Shown piece after piece: positions 1 through 7,642 of a DNA stretch of 25,422 nt (its first letter is position 1; each line of letters begins with the position of its first letter). Position numbers and translations under genes: made by a program. Under the pieces are notes generated by a model. That model made no database searches and had not been told where the DNA came from. It worked only from the letters and a program-made list of their open reading frames with translations. This stretch comes from VFKU01 sp964620045 (lineage in GTDB: Bacteria; Hydrogenedentota; Hydrogenedentia; Hydrogenedentales; GCA-2746185). The DNA lies in assembly GCA_964620045.1 (NCBI GenBank), contig CAZUJL010000041.1, forward strand, positions 1 through 25,422, in the 5' to 3' direction.

Positions 1-723
1 TTTGCGCGCCTGGGCGACGGTCAACTTCCGGCGCTTTTTCTTGGACGGCATCATCTTCCCCATCATTTCCTGGAAGTTGATGCCCATTTCTTCGAGGCCG
101 CTGTTCGTGAACATCTGCATCACGGCCGGCTGATTGTTCTCGCGCACATCGACTTCCACTTCGCGATCTTCGAGTTCACCCGCGTGCAGCTTTTCGCGAA
201 TCAGGTCACGCGTGCGCTCCTCGGGCGTCGGCTCCGGGCGCGGCTGCACGGGGCCTTCGTCGCCCGCATGCGGATCGAGCGGGTTGTAGCCGCGGATCGG
301 CTGCGGACGCGGCGGCAGCAGCACATCGAGCAGACGGCGCTCGGCGCGATCGTGCGCCGTGCTCTCATTGGTCTTGCGCATTTCCTGGCGCACGAGATTG
401 ATCGCCACCTCGGTCAAATCGCGCACCATGCTTTCGCAGTCGCGGCCGACGTAGCCGACTTCGGTGAACTTCGAGGCTTCGACTTTCACGAAGGGGGCAT
501 CGACCAGTTTTGCGAGGCGCCGGGCGATCTCCGTCTTGCCGACGCCCGTGGGCCCGATCATGATGATGTTCTTCGGCGTGACATCGTCGCGCATTTCGCC
601 GGTGAGCTGCTGGCGGCGCCAGCGGTTGCGCAGGGCGATGGCGACTTTGCGCTTGGCCTCGGTCTGGCCGACGATATATTTATCGAGTTCGGAGACGATT
701 TGCTTGGGTGTTAGGGATTCCAT
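1..723 (-). CDS. hslU: ATP-dependent protease ATPase subunit HslU (partial, N-terminal half)
   Basis: AAA+ unfoldase that feeds substrates to the HslV peptidase in the cytosol. The frame opens with ATG at 723 and reads MESLTPKQIVSELDKYIVGQ, the usual HslU start. The substrate-pore and ATP-binding regions follow: the Walker A block GPTGVGKTE is near residues 57-65 and the pore-loop sequence KFTEVGYVGRDCESMV near 83-98. The I-domain follows, ending in a Lys/Arg-rich stretch. There is no stop before the window edge, so about 241 of the usual ~450 residues are present and Walker B is off-window. A GGAG at 730-733 lies six bases upstream of the ATG. It is the last visible gene of a minus-strand operon, 24 bp after the thioesterase gene. 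No hslV precedes it, although hslV usually lies directly upstream. The family assignment is secure. Confidence 0.97.
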   Translation of the reverse strand, partial: MESLTPKQIVSELDKYIVGQTEAKRKVAIALRNRWRRQQLTGEMRDDVTPKNIIMIGPTGVGKTEIARRLAKLVDAPFVKVEASKFTEVGYVGRDCESMVRDLTEVAINLVRQEMRKTNESTAHDRAERRLLDVLLPPRPQPIRGYNPLDPHAGDEGPVQPRPEPTPEERTRDLIREKLHAGELEDREVEVDVRENNQPAVMQMFTNSGLEEMGINFQEMMGKMMPSKKKRRKLTVAQARK

Positions 724-747
724 GGACAACTCCGGGCGGGGCCGCGG

Positions 748-1125
748 TCACTCCGCGCTGCGCGCCTTCATTTTGTTTAAATCGATGACCGCGCGCTCGT
801 GCGTGCCGGTGGAAATACTGCCGCGCGGGCCAGTGACTTCGATCTGAAACAGTAAACGACGTTTGTTCATTTCCGCCAGCCGGGCGTCCACCTTAATCCC
901 CTCGCCGGCGCGCACAGAGCCGGTGTGGCTGACGTTCACGTGGGTGCCGACGGTGGTTTCGTTGTCGTCCAGATGCGGCTGGACACAGATAAAGCAGGTG
1001 CGCTCAATCAGGCCGATCATGGAGGGCGTGGACAGGACTTTCACCGGCAGATGCGGTGGCGACATCTCGGGTGTGATGGTGCACGTCATGTCCGCCGCCA
1101 GGCCTGGCTGAAGCGAAGGCTTCAC
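748..1125 (-). CDS. FlK-like hotdog thioesterase
   Basis: A 125-residue single-hotdog acyl-CoA thioesterase of the fluoroacetyl-CoA thioesterase (FlK) type. I chose the GTG at 1125 because its GTGA overlaps the TGA of rpiB, which suggests translational coupling. The resulting N terminus, KPSLQPGLAADMTCT, also matches the family. A longer upstream frame only shadows rpiB. The FlK catalytic trio is conserved in spacing: Thr33, Glu41 (in GLIERTC) and His67 (in GTHVNVSHTG). The gaps of 8 and 26 residues equal those of FlK Thr42/Glu50/His76. The C-terminal half carries the GTHERAVID strand common to the family. Members of this family are widespread and mostly of unknown acyl-CoA preference, so fluoroacetate resistance should not be assumed. 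It sits between rpiB and hslU in the operon. Confidence 0.85.
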   Translation of the reverse strand: MKPSLQPGLAADMTCTITPEMSPPHLPVKVLSTPSMIGLIERTCFICVQPHLDDNETTVGTHVNVSHTGSVRAGEGIKVDARLAEMNKRRLLFQIEVTGPRGSISTGTHERAVIDLNKMKARSAE

Positions 1126-1577
1126 GACATCGCGTCCATCTTGTCCACGCGGCGCTGGTGACGATCGACGGTGCTGGGCGGCTGTTCGAGCCAGGCATCG
1201 ATAATGGCCTTGCATTCCTCCACAGTCACCAGGCGACGGCCAAGGCAAAGAATATTGGCGTGGTTGTGTTCGCGCGCGAGTTTGGCCATGGTCGTATTGA
1301 CGCACACCGCCGCACGAATGCCGTGCCGGCGGTTGGCGGCGATGCTCATACCAATCCCCGTGCCGCACAAAAGGATGCCGAGGTCCACTTCCTTTTTCTG
1401 CACGGCGTCGATCACGCGCCGCGCGACATCGGGATAATCCACCGCCTCGGCGCTGTCGGTGCCCGCGTTGAGCACCGATATGCCTTTCTTTTCGAGGAAG
1501 GCCATCAGTTCAGGCTTGTAGGGCGGCGTGCCTTCGAAACCGGCGTGGTCACTGCCGAATGCGATGCGAAGTGGCAT
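1122..1577 (-). CDS. rpiB: Ribose-5-phosphate isomerase B
   Basis: Interconverts ribose-5-phosphate and ribulose-5-phosphate in the non-oxidative pentose phosphate pathway (RpiB/LacAB family, cytosolic). The 151 residues are full length. Visible motifs are GSDHAGFE at residues 8-15, giving the active-site Asp10 and His11, and LLCGTGIGMSIAANR near 69-83, where Cys71 is the E. coli-type catalytic base rather than the Glu of actinobacterial enzymes. REHNHANILCLG (102-113) and the C-terminal RHQRRVDKM are also present. The ATG at 1577 is preceded by AAAGGAA at good spacing. The stop overlaps the downstream thioesterase GTG by four bases (GTGA). The upstream neighbour is the threonylcarbamoyl-AMP synthase gene, 62 bp away. 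Confidence 0.96.
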   Translation of the reverse strand: MPLRIAFGSDHAGFEGTPPYKPELMAFLEKKGISVLNAGTDSAEAVDYPDVARRVIDAVQKKEVDLGILLCGTGIGMSIAANRRHGIRAAVCVNTTMAKLAREHNHANILCLGRRLVTVEECKAIIDAWLEQPPSTVDRHQRRVDKMDAMS

Positions 1578-1639
1578 GGTGGATTCCTTTCAGAGCGATC
1601 CAGTGTACGAACTGCGGGCGGTTGGCCGCAAAGAGCGCG

Positions 1640-2239
1640 CTACGGCCCGACGCGCGCGAGCAGTTCGCGGGTAATCGCGCCTTCGCGCAGGATGCGGCCG
1701 GACTCAGGCTCGAAGACGGTCGAGGCCGGGCCACTGCCCAACTCTCCTCCGTCGATGCACACGGCCACGCCGTGCTCGGGCACCTCGCTTGCGCGGCGCG
1801 CGGGCGGTTGGCCGGAAAGATTGGCGGAGGTGGACACAATCGCGCCGCCGAACGCCGTGCACAGCGCGGTCGCGACGGGATGCGAGGTCCAGCGGAGACA
1901 GACCTCGCTGTCCGGCCCCAACAGCGCCGGCGGAACGCCGAAGGCCGGCGGCAGCAGCAAAGAAAGCGGCCCCGGCCAGAACGCGTCGGCATAGGCGACG
2001 GCCCTAGGGGTAAGCGGCGCGGCCAGCGCGCTGAGGTGATCGAGCGCGCCGACAATCATGAGGACGGCGTGGTGCGGGTCGCGGTGTTTCACGCGGTACA
2101 GGCGATCGAGCGCGGCTTCGTTGAACGGATCGACGCCGAGGCCATAGACCGTTTCGGTCGGATACGCGACGACCTCGCCCGCGCGCAAGGCCTCGGCCGC
2201 GCGCTGGAGGTTATCGACTGTTGGTTTTAGGATTTCCAT
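1640..2239 (-). CDS. tsaC: L-threonylcarbamoyladenylate synthase (Sua5/YciO/YrdC family)
   Basis: Makes threonylcarbamoyl-AMP from threonine, bicarbonate and ATP, the first step of t6A modification at position 37 of ANN-decoding tRNAs. The 199-residue product is a single YrdC domain without the C-terminal Sua5 extension, hence the TsaC/YwlC type. Motifs: GEVVAYPTETVYGLGVDP at 21-38; the KxR pair Lys51/Arg53 in YRVKHRDP; FWPGPLSLLLP at 88-98; and STSANLSG at 136-143 with the conserved Ser and Asn. I chose the ATG at 2239 (MEILKPTVDN). An in-frame start 69 bases upstream would add residues unlike the family that fall within a repeat-bearing gap. The ribosome-binding site is weak. The 81-bp gap to rdgB is the longest in this operon and holds a palindromic repeat. 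Confidence 0.93.
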   Translation of the reverse strand: MEILKPTVDNLQRAAEALRAGEVVAYPTETVYGLGVDPFNEAALDRLYRVKHRDPHHAVLMIVGALDHLSALAAPLTPRAVAYADAFWPGPLSLLLPPAFGVPPALLGPDSEVCLRWTSHPVATALCTAFGGAIVSTSANLSGQPPARRASEVPEHGVAVCIDGGELGSGPASTVFEPESGRILREGAITRELLARVGP

Positions 2240-2270
2240 CGTGATCGGTTTTCTATTGGCAGATATTGGC

Positions 2271-2320
2271 GGATGAGATTGCCGCGTCGCAAACCCTGCT
2301 CCTCGCAATGACGAGCGAGG
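2271..2320 (-). repeat. Short palindromic dispersed-repeat-like element
   Basis: Read on the minus strand, this stretch contains CGTCATTGCGAGGAGC, then GCGACGCGGCAATCTC about six bases later. The ends are loosely complementary (ATTGC with GCAAT). This layout matches a short repeat found in many unrelated bacterial genomes, with a form like CGTCATTGCGAGGAGC-N-GCGAC-N-GCAATCTC. It fills most of the gap between the stop of rdgB and the start of tsaC, so it would be transcribed in the operon mRNA. Identification rests on recalled sequence resemblance only; copy number in this genome cannot be seen from one window. Confidence 0.6.
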
Positions 2321-2929
2321 TTAGTGCGAAGCAACGACGCGTTCGGCGAGCCAGGCGCTCATTTTGCCGAAGGCCTCGCCGCGGTGGCTCACGGAGGATT
2401 TCACGAGCGCGTTCAATTCACCAAAAGTTTGTTCGAATCCCGACGGAATAAAGACCGGGTCGTAGCCGAATCCATTTGAACCGCGCGGCGCAGGCGCGAC
2501 CATCCCCTCGACGGTGCCGAATTCGACATGCTCGGTGCCGTCGAGATCGACGAAGGCCGCGCAACACACAAAGCGCGCGCGGCGTTTGCCGGCGGGTACA
2601 TCCTTCAGTGCGGCGAGCAGCTTTCGGTTGTTGTCGTCGTAGGTACAGTTCTCGCCGGCGTAACGCGCGGACCACACGCCCGGCGCGCCGCCCAGCGCAT
2701 CGACTTCGATGCCGGAATCGTCCGCCACGCACGCGACATTAAAAGTCTTGCCGTAATACCGCGCCTTCAGCAGCGCGTTGCCTTCGAAGGTGGATTCGGT
2801 TTCTTCGGGCTCGTCCACTTCGGGAAAGTCCCGCAGCGTCTTCACTTCCCATGCCGCGCCGTCCAGCAGCCGCTCCAGTTCCGCGGCCTTGTCGCGGTTA
2901 CCGGAGCCGATCAGTAGCGTCTTAGCCAC
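2321..2929 (-). CDS. rdgB: XTP/dITP pyrophosphatase (Ham1/RdgB family)
   Basis: Cleans the nucleotide pool by hydrolysing XTP, dITP and ITP to monophosphates. The 202 residues are full length. Motifs: the N-terminal SGNRDKAAEL (9-18), STFEGNALLKA (46-56), VADDSGIEVDALGGAPGVWS (69-88) with the catalytic Asp71, SNGFGYDPVF (151-160) and SSVSHRGEAF (178-187). The start ATG at 2929 overlaps the end of rph by eight bases, and the rph-rdgB pairing is common in bacteria, which supports this start. The stop is followed directly by the palindromic repeat at 2271-2320. Confidence 0.96.
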   Translation of the reverse strand: MAKTLLIGSGNRDKAAELERLLDGAAWEVKTLRDFPEVDEPEETESTFEGNALLKARYYGKTFNVACVADDSGIEVDALGGAPGVWSARYAGENCTYDDNNRKLLAALKDVPAGKRRARFVCCAAFVDLDGTEHVEFGTVEGMVAPAPRGSNGFGYDPVFIPSGFEQTFGELNALVKSSVSHRGEAFGKMSAWLAERVVASH

Positions 2930-3635
2930 GCGCTAGGGCCTCGCGTTGCGCCACGAAGAGTTGCTGGATGCCGGCACTGGCCAACGCAAGCATGGCGTCG
3001 AGTTCAGATTTGCGGAACGCCTCGCGCTCGGCGGTACCTTGCACTTCGATGATGGTGTCGTCGCTGCGCATCACGAGGTTCAGGTCCACATCGGCCGAGG
3101 AGTCTTCTTCGTAGCAGAGATCCAGCAGCGCTTCGCCGTTTCGAATACCAACGCTCACCGCCGCGCATTGCGCGTTCAGCGGAACGGCCGCGATAATCTT
3201 GTTCGCGACGGCCTTCGTGAGCGCGTCGTGCAGCGCGACATAGCCGCCCGTGATCGCCGCGGTGCGGGTTCCACCGTCCGCCTGCAACACGTCGCAGTCG
3301 ACGGTGATCTGAATCTCGCCAAGCGCCTTGAGGTCCACCACGGAGCGCAGCGAGCGGCCAATCAGGCGGCTGATTTCCTGCGCGCGGCCCTTCTGCCAGG
3401 AATCGCGTCCGATGCGACCTTCGTTGGCCGAACCCGGCAACATCGCGTATTCAGCCGTCACCCAGCCGCGCCCCTTGCCGATGAGCCAGCCCGGGACTTT
3501 GGTTTCGATGACCGCCGTGCACAACACACGCGTGTTGCCGAACGACACGAGCACCGAGCCGTCGGGATTTTGCGTGTATCCGCGCTGAATCGTGACCGGG
3601 CGCAGCGCGTGCGCCGGACGGTCCGTTCTCGCCAT
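2922..3635 (-). CDS. rph: Ribonuclease PH
   Basis: Phosphate-dependent 3'-5' exoribonuclease that trims tRNA 3' ends. The 237-residue product begins MARTDRPAHALRPVTIQRGY. This ATG at 3635 lies 16 bp after the protease gene stop and gives the standard family length; the open frame further upstream only shadows the protease gene. Motifs: VLCTAVIETKVPGWL with the conserved downstream YAMLPGSANEGRIGRD, GRAQEISRLIGRSLR, and the phosphate/RNA-binding DCDVLQADGGTRTAAITGG. The C-terminal VQGTAEREAF is also typical. The 3' end overlaps rdgB by eight bases, and the two genes are probably co-translated. Confidence 0.97.
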   Translation of the reverse strand: MARTDRPAHALRPVTIQRGYTQNPDGSVLVSFGNTRVLCTAVIETKVPGWLIGKGRGWVTAEYAMLPGSANEGRIGRDSWQKGRAQEISRLIGRSLRSVVDLKALGEIQITVDCDVLQADGGTRTAAITGGYVALHDALTKAVANKIIAAVPLNAQCAAVSVGIRNGEALLDLCYEEDSSADVDLNLVMRSDDTIIEVQGTAEREAFRKSELDAMLALASAGIQQLFVAQREALARG

Positions 3636-3651
3636 CAGAATATCCGCTTCG

Positions 3652-5094
3652 TCACTGCGTGCGGCGCGTGGCCGTGTTTTCGGCCGCGGCCACCTGCGTC
3701 TCGTGCACGTCGCGGTGATACTTGCCGACGATGTCCGACCATACGGCGTCCTGCGTGAGGATCTCGATGGCCCTGTCGAGCACCGTATCCTGCACCAAGC
3801 CGTCGGCCTTGTTGCCCGTCGAGCGGCCGTGTTCCTGCTGGTTCCGCTTCTCGGGGTCCTGCTGGCCGGATTCGAATAGCTGCACAAAGAGCTTGCGCTG
3901 ATCTTCGATCGGCATCACGACTTCCACGTCCGGCTTGATGCCGACCGTATCGATGGTGACGTTCGCCGGCGTGTAGTACAACGCCGTGGTCAGGCGGAGC
4001 GCGGCGCCTTCAGGACGCGTGAGCGGAATAATCGTCTGCACGCTGCCCTTGCCAAAGGTCTTCTCGCCCACCACAATCGCGCGCTGGTAGAACTGCAACG
4101 CGCCGGTCACGATTTCCGAGGAGCTCGCCGAGCCGCCGTTCACGAGCAGCAACAACGGCATGGTCTCCGGGATCACCGGATGCTTCTCGGTGTGCAGTTC
4201 CATCTGTTCCATGAATTTCCCGGCGCCCGGCGTCACTTCGCGGCCGCGCGTCGAGACCACAAGCGAATTCTTCGGCAGGAACAGCTCGCACACTTCGCGC
4301 GAGGCGTTCAGCAGGCCGCCCGGGTTCCAGCGCAGGTCGAGCACCATCGAACGCATGCCCTGCGAGAGAAGCTTTTCGATTTCCTTGCGGATTTCTTCGG
4401 AGGTGTTCTTCTTGAAATCGCTGATGCGGACGTAGCCGATGCCGCCGTCGAGCAGGCGCGACTCCAGGATGCTCTGCACCGGAATCTTGCCGCGTTCAAC
4501 GACATAGTCGAGTTCTTCGCGCTCTTCGGTGCCTTCTTTCGCGCGGCTGACGGTCAATCCCACGCGGGTACCGCGCGGGCCCTTGATGCGCGAGGAGACT
4601 TCCTGCAGCGCGGCGTTTTCGTTGGTGGAATCCGCGAGGATCTCCGGTAGCGTCTGGCCTTCGATGGCGACGATATAGTCGCCCGTGCGAATGCCCGCGC
4701 GCGAGGCCGGGCCGTCGGGCACGGGGTACGACACGACGACGTTGCTCGTTTCCTTGTCCCACATGATGTGGACGCCGATGCCGTCGAACTCGCCCATCGT
4801 GTCGTCCTGCAGATCCTGGAAACTCTTGGCCGGAATATAGCTGCTGTTCCGGTCGAGGGAATTCATGATGCCGATGAGCGCGCCTTCGACGGCCTTGTCG
4901 AGGTCCGGCTCGCGCACATAATTCCGGAGCACCTCGGCGATGACGTCGCCGATCGGCTCGATCTGCTCATAGACTTCGCGGGGCTCGTCCTGCGCGAAAA
5001 TGCGCCCGCTAAACCCGTTGGTCAGTACCAGGACAGCGCCGATGAGAAAAATCAGAAGTGCGGTGAATTCGGCCTTCGTGCTCCGCTTGCGCAT
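3652..5094 (-). CDS. S41 family C-terminal processing peptidase (CtpA/Prc-like)
   Basis: Exported serine protease that cleaves proteins near their C termini in the envelope. The 480 residues contain an N-terminal signal anchor (about 11-26) and an N-terminal helical region up to about 90. A PDZ domain follows (about 95-185, with GIRTGDYIVAIEGQTL), then the S41 catalytic domain. The Ser/Lys dyad is visible as Ser324 in VNGGSASSSEIVTGAL and Lys349 in GEKTFGKGSVQ; their 25-residue spacing equals that of CtpB Ser309/Lys334. The substrate-binding stretch VLDLRWNPGGLL is at 251-262. The C-terminal ~70 residues are hydrophilic, Gln-rich and of low complexity. A GGAGG at 5101-5105 sits six bases before the ATG. 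It is the first gene of the minus-strand operon, so envelope proteolysis and RNA or nucleotide housekeeping share a transcript. Confidence 0.95.
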   Translation of the reverse strand: MRKRSTKAEFTALLIFLIGAVLVLTNGFSGRIFAQDEPREVYEQIEPIGDVIAEVLRNYVREPDLDKAVEGALIGIMNSLDRNSSYIPAKSFQDLQDDTMGEFDGIGVHIMWDKETSNVVVSYPVPDGPASRAGIRTGDYIVAIEGQTLPEILADSTNENAALQEVSSRIKGPRGTRVGLTVSRAKEGTEEREELDYVVERGKIPVQSILESRLLDGGIGYVRISDFKKNTSEEIRKEIEKLLSQGMRSMVLDLRWNPGGLLNASREVCELFLPKNSLVVSTRGREVTPGAGKFMEQMELHTEKHPVIPETMPLLLLVNGGSASSSEIVTGALQFYQRAIVVGEKTFGKGSVQTIIPLTRPEGAALRLTTALYYTPANVTIDTVGIKPDVEVVMPIEDQRKLFVQLFESGQQDPEKRNQQEHGRSTGNKADGLVQDTVLDRAIEILTQDAVWSDIVGKYHRDVHETQVAAAENTATRRTQ

Positions 5095-5154
5095 GCACTA
5101 CCTCCAAGCAGGCCCGATGCGTCCCCCAAAGACGGCCATCGAACCAGTCAAAAA

Positions 5155-5163
5155 ACTATAGCA
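5155..5163 (-). promoter_or_regulatory. Candidate extended -10 promoter for the protease-rph-hslU operon
   Basis: Read on the minus strand this is TGCTATAGT, an extended -10 (TGn plus TATAGT, five of six matches to TATAAT). It would start transcription near 5148, about 54 bases before the protease ATG. No good -35 is seen at 16-18 bases, which extended -10 promoters tolerate. It lies in the 178-bp divergent gap shared with the gamma-glutamyltransferase gene. Confidence 0.4.
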
Positions 5164-5272
5164 AATCCGCCGGTGCGAAACTGCCTGGGGCCGCCGGACT
5201 GCCAATCCCTAACGAGTCTGGGTTAAATTATAGCCGATCGGCGGGGATTGCCGTGCTGGCGAGGTATCCAAA

Positions 5273-6988
5273 ATGGCTGGTTCACTACGGTTTTTCGCTG
5301 TTTTATCGGCCTTGGCGGCTGCCCTTTTTCTCTGTCCCCTTGGCGAAGCAGGAACGCCCGTGAAACGTTACCGCGCCGAGCACGCCATGGTGGTGTCGGC
5401 TTCTGATGAAGCCTCGCGCGCCGGTGCCCTTATTCTGCGACGCGGCGGCAATGCCTTCGACGCCGCGGCGTGCGTCGGGTTCGTGCTCGCGGTCACGTGG
5501 CCCGAGGCCGGCAACCTTGGCGGCGGCGGATTGATGGTCGCGCGCAAGGCGAACGGCGAGGTCGTCACGCTCGACTTTCGCGAGATCGCGCCGGCGAAGG
5601 CGCACCGCGACATGTTCCTCGACGCGAACGGCGAGGTGGTGAAAGATCTCTCGTTGCGCTCTCCCCTCGCCTCCGGCGTGCCGGGATCAGTGGAAGGATT
5701 GCTGCGGCTTTGGGAAGACCACGGCTCGGGCAAAATCAGCCGCAAGGAACTGCTCGGCCGCGCGATCGAGTTGGCCGAGGACGGCTTTCCGCTGTCGGCC
5801 GAGATCGCGGAGTCGCTGAACAAACGCGCGGACCGGTTCACGGCGCATCCGGGAACGGCTGCGATCTTTGTAAAGCCGAATCAGGCGCCTTGGGTCGAAG
5901 GCGACCTCCTGAAGCAGCCGGATCTCGCGCGCACCCTGCAGCGCATCGCGCGCCAGGGCCGCGACGGGTTCTACCGCGGCGACGTGGCGAAGCTGATCGC
6001 GAATCAGCAATTCGAAACCGGCGGCTTGATCACGCTGGACGATCTTGCGAACTACCAGTCCGTATACCGCCTGCCGGTGCGGGGTGAGTTTCGCGGTTAC
6101 GACATTATTTCGATGGGACCACCGAGTTCCGGCGGGATCCTGCTGGTCGAGATGCTCAACATGCTCGACACCTTCCCGCTCGAGGAGTTTCAGTGGGGCA
6201 CGCCGAAATATGTGCACCTGCTGACAGAAGTACAGCGCCGGGCCTACGCCGATCGCGCCGAGCACATGGCCGACGCGGATTTTTATCCCGTTCCGGAACT
6301 GATGCTGCTCTCGAAGGACTATGCGCGGCAGCGCGCGGCGGACATCGTGTTCGTGCGCAAGACAGACAGCGCCTCGATACGCGCGGGCGAAGTGCCGCAG
6401 GAATCGAAGCAGACCACGCACTACAGCGTCGTCGATCCGGACGGAAACGCGGTGGCGCTCACCACGACGCTGAACGCGAGTTTCGGATCGTGCATCGTGA
6501 TCGAGGGTGCCGGTTTCCTGATGAACAACGAGATGGACGATTTCTCGGTGAAGCCCGGGGTACCGAATCTTTACGGCGTGACCGGCGGGGCGGCGAACGC
6601 CATCGAGCCGGGCAAGCGCATGCTGAGTTCGATGACGCCCACCATCGCCGCGAAAAATGACGGCAGTTCGACGCTCGTCATGGGGTCTCCCGGCGGTTCG
6701 ACGATCATCACGACTGTGCTGCAGGTGTTCCTGAACGTGGCCCTGCACAAGATGGACGTGGCCGAGGCCGTCGCCGCGCCGCGCCACCATTCGCAGTGGA
6801 CGCCCGACGAAATCTTCTTCGAGCCGGATACCTTCTCGCCGGAAGTGGCCGCCGCGTTGCGCGCGCTGGGACACAAACTGGAAGACACTCCAGAGCAAAT
6901 CGGCGCCGCAAACTGCATCCAAATCACGCCGCAGGGACTGATTGGCGCGCCCGATCCGCGCCGGCAGAGCGCGGCGGCGGGGTTCTAG
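5273..6988 (+). CDS. ggt: Gamma-glutamyltransferase
   Basis: Periplasmic Ntn-hydrolase that cleaves or transfers the gamma-glutamyl group of glutathione and related peptides. The 571 residues start with a Sec signal peptide (about 1-26). The large subunit shows RGGNAFDAAACVGFVLAVTWP (58-78) and NLGGGGLMVAR (81-91). The autoprocessing site is intact: Thr381 in KQTTHYSVVDPDGNAVAL matches E. coli Thr391, predicting a large chain of about 380 residues and a small chain of 191. The small chain carries NNEMDDFSVKPG (418-429), KRMLSSMTPTI (448-458) with the paired Ser residues of the oxyanion region, and GSPGGSTIITTVLQV. Length and motifs are normal, so the gene looks functional. It is transcribed away from the protease operon and is followed 43 bp later by the pdxH-like gene. 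Confidence 0.96.
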   Translation: MAGSLRFFAVLSALAAALFLCPLGEAGTPVKRYRAEHAMVVSASDEASRAGALILRRGGNAFDAAACVGFVLAVTWPEAGNLGGGGLMVARKANGEVVTLDFREIAPAKAHRDMFLDANGEVVKDLSLRSPLASGVPGSVEGLLRLWEDHGSGKISRKELLGRAIELAEDGFPLSAEIAESLNKRADRFTAHPGTAAIFVKPNQAPWVEGDLLKQPDLARTLQRIARQGRDGFYRGDVAKLIANQQFETGGLITLDDLANYQSVYRLPVRGEFRGYDIISMGPPSSGGILLVEMLNMLDTFPLEEFQWGTPKYVHLLTEVQRRAYADRAEHMADADFYPVPELMLLSKDYARQRAADIVFVRKTDSASIRAGEVPQESKQTTHYSVVDPDGNAVALTTTLNASFGSCIVIEGAGFLMNNEMDDFSVKPGVPNLYGVTGGAANAIEPGKRMLSSMTPTIAAKNDGSSTLVMGSPGGSTIITTVLQVFLNVALHKMDVAEAVAAPRHHSQWTPDEIFFEPDTFSPEVAAALRALGHKLEDTPEQIGAANCIQITPQGLIGAPDPRRQSAAAGF

Positions 6989-7031
6989 GGCATACTGTGC
7001 CCGGCGGCAACCCGCGAGAATCGAGGACGGC

Positions 7032-7628
7032 GTGAGTATTCCCGACAGCAAGGACCCCATCGACCTGTTCGCGCGCTGGTATGACGAGGCGCGGGCGTGC
7101 GCGCAAATCGACGACGCCACGGCCATGACGCTGGCGACCGTGGACACCGAAGGCCAGCCGTGGGCGCGCGTGGTGCTGCTGAAGGATTTCAGCGGCGAGG
7201 GGTTCACGTTCTACACGAACACGCACAGCCTCAAGGGCCGGCATTTGTCGTCCAACCCGCGCGCGGGTTTGTGCTTTTACTGGATGCCGCTGAAAAAACA
7301 GGTGCGCGTCATCGGACTCGCGCATCCCGTGACCACGGAAGAAGCCGAAGCTTATTTCGGGAGTCGTCCGCGCGGGAGCCAGCTCGGCGCGTGGGCCTCG
7401 ATCCAGTCCGCGCCGTTGCACGATCGCAACACGCTGGAAAAACGCATGGCCGATTACACTGATGAATTTGACGGCGGCAGCGTGCCGCGGCCGCCACATT
7501 GGTCGGGCTATCGCGTCGTGCCGCACACGATCGAATTCTGGTTGTCTTCGGACAATCGCCTGCACCATCGCCGCGTGTACTACCGCGCCGCCGGCGGCGC
7601 CTGGCATCAGCAGCTCCTGTATCCATAA
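7032..7628 (+). CDS. pdxH: Pyridoxine/pyridoxamine 5'-phosphate oxidase
   Basis: FMN-dependent oxidase that forms pyridoxal 5'-phosphate from PNP or PMP. I chose the GTG at 7032 because GAGGA at 7023-7027 precedes it and the 198-residue product starts SIPDSKDPIDLFARWYDEA as in the family. A longer frame starting inside ggt would be non-homologous. Motifs: AMTLATVDTEGQPWARVVLL, the FMN-binding KDFSGEGFTFYTNTHSLKG, RPRGSQLGAWAS, and the C-terminal dimer and substrate region PPHWSGYRVVP, FWLSSDNRLHHRRVYYR with the conserved R-x-H, and WHQQLLYP. It probably shares a transcript with ggt. It runs convergently toward the RHS remnant, whose first recognisable bases begin about 14 bp after its stop. 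Confidence 0.95.
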   Translation: MSIPDSKDPIDLFARWYDEARACAQIDDATAMTLATVDTEGQPWARVVLLKDFSGEGFTFYTNTHSLKGRHLSSNPRAGLCFYWMPLKKQVRVIGLAHPVTTEEAEAYFGSRPRGSQLGAWASIQSAPLHDRNTLEKRMADYTDEFDGGSVPRPPHWSGYRVVPHTIEFWLSSDNRLHHRRVYYRAAGGAWHQQLLYP

Positions 7629-7642
7629 AAGTTCATGGCAAT

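Noticed and set aside
748..1125. Naming the thioesterase a fluoroacetate-resistance protein
   Set aside because: FlK-like active-site spacing is shared by a broad family; nothing in the context points to fluoroacetate.
5687..7207. Long minus-strand open frame (about 500 codons) opposite ggt
   Set aside because: It is antisense to a complete, motif-bearing gamma-glutamyltransferase gene and reads as Arg/His-rich translation typical of the opposite strand of high-GC genes.
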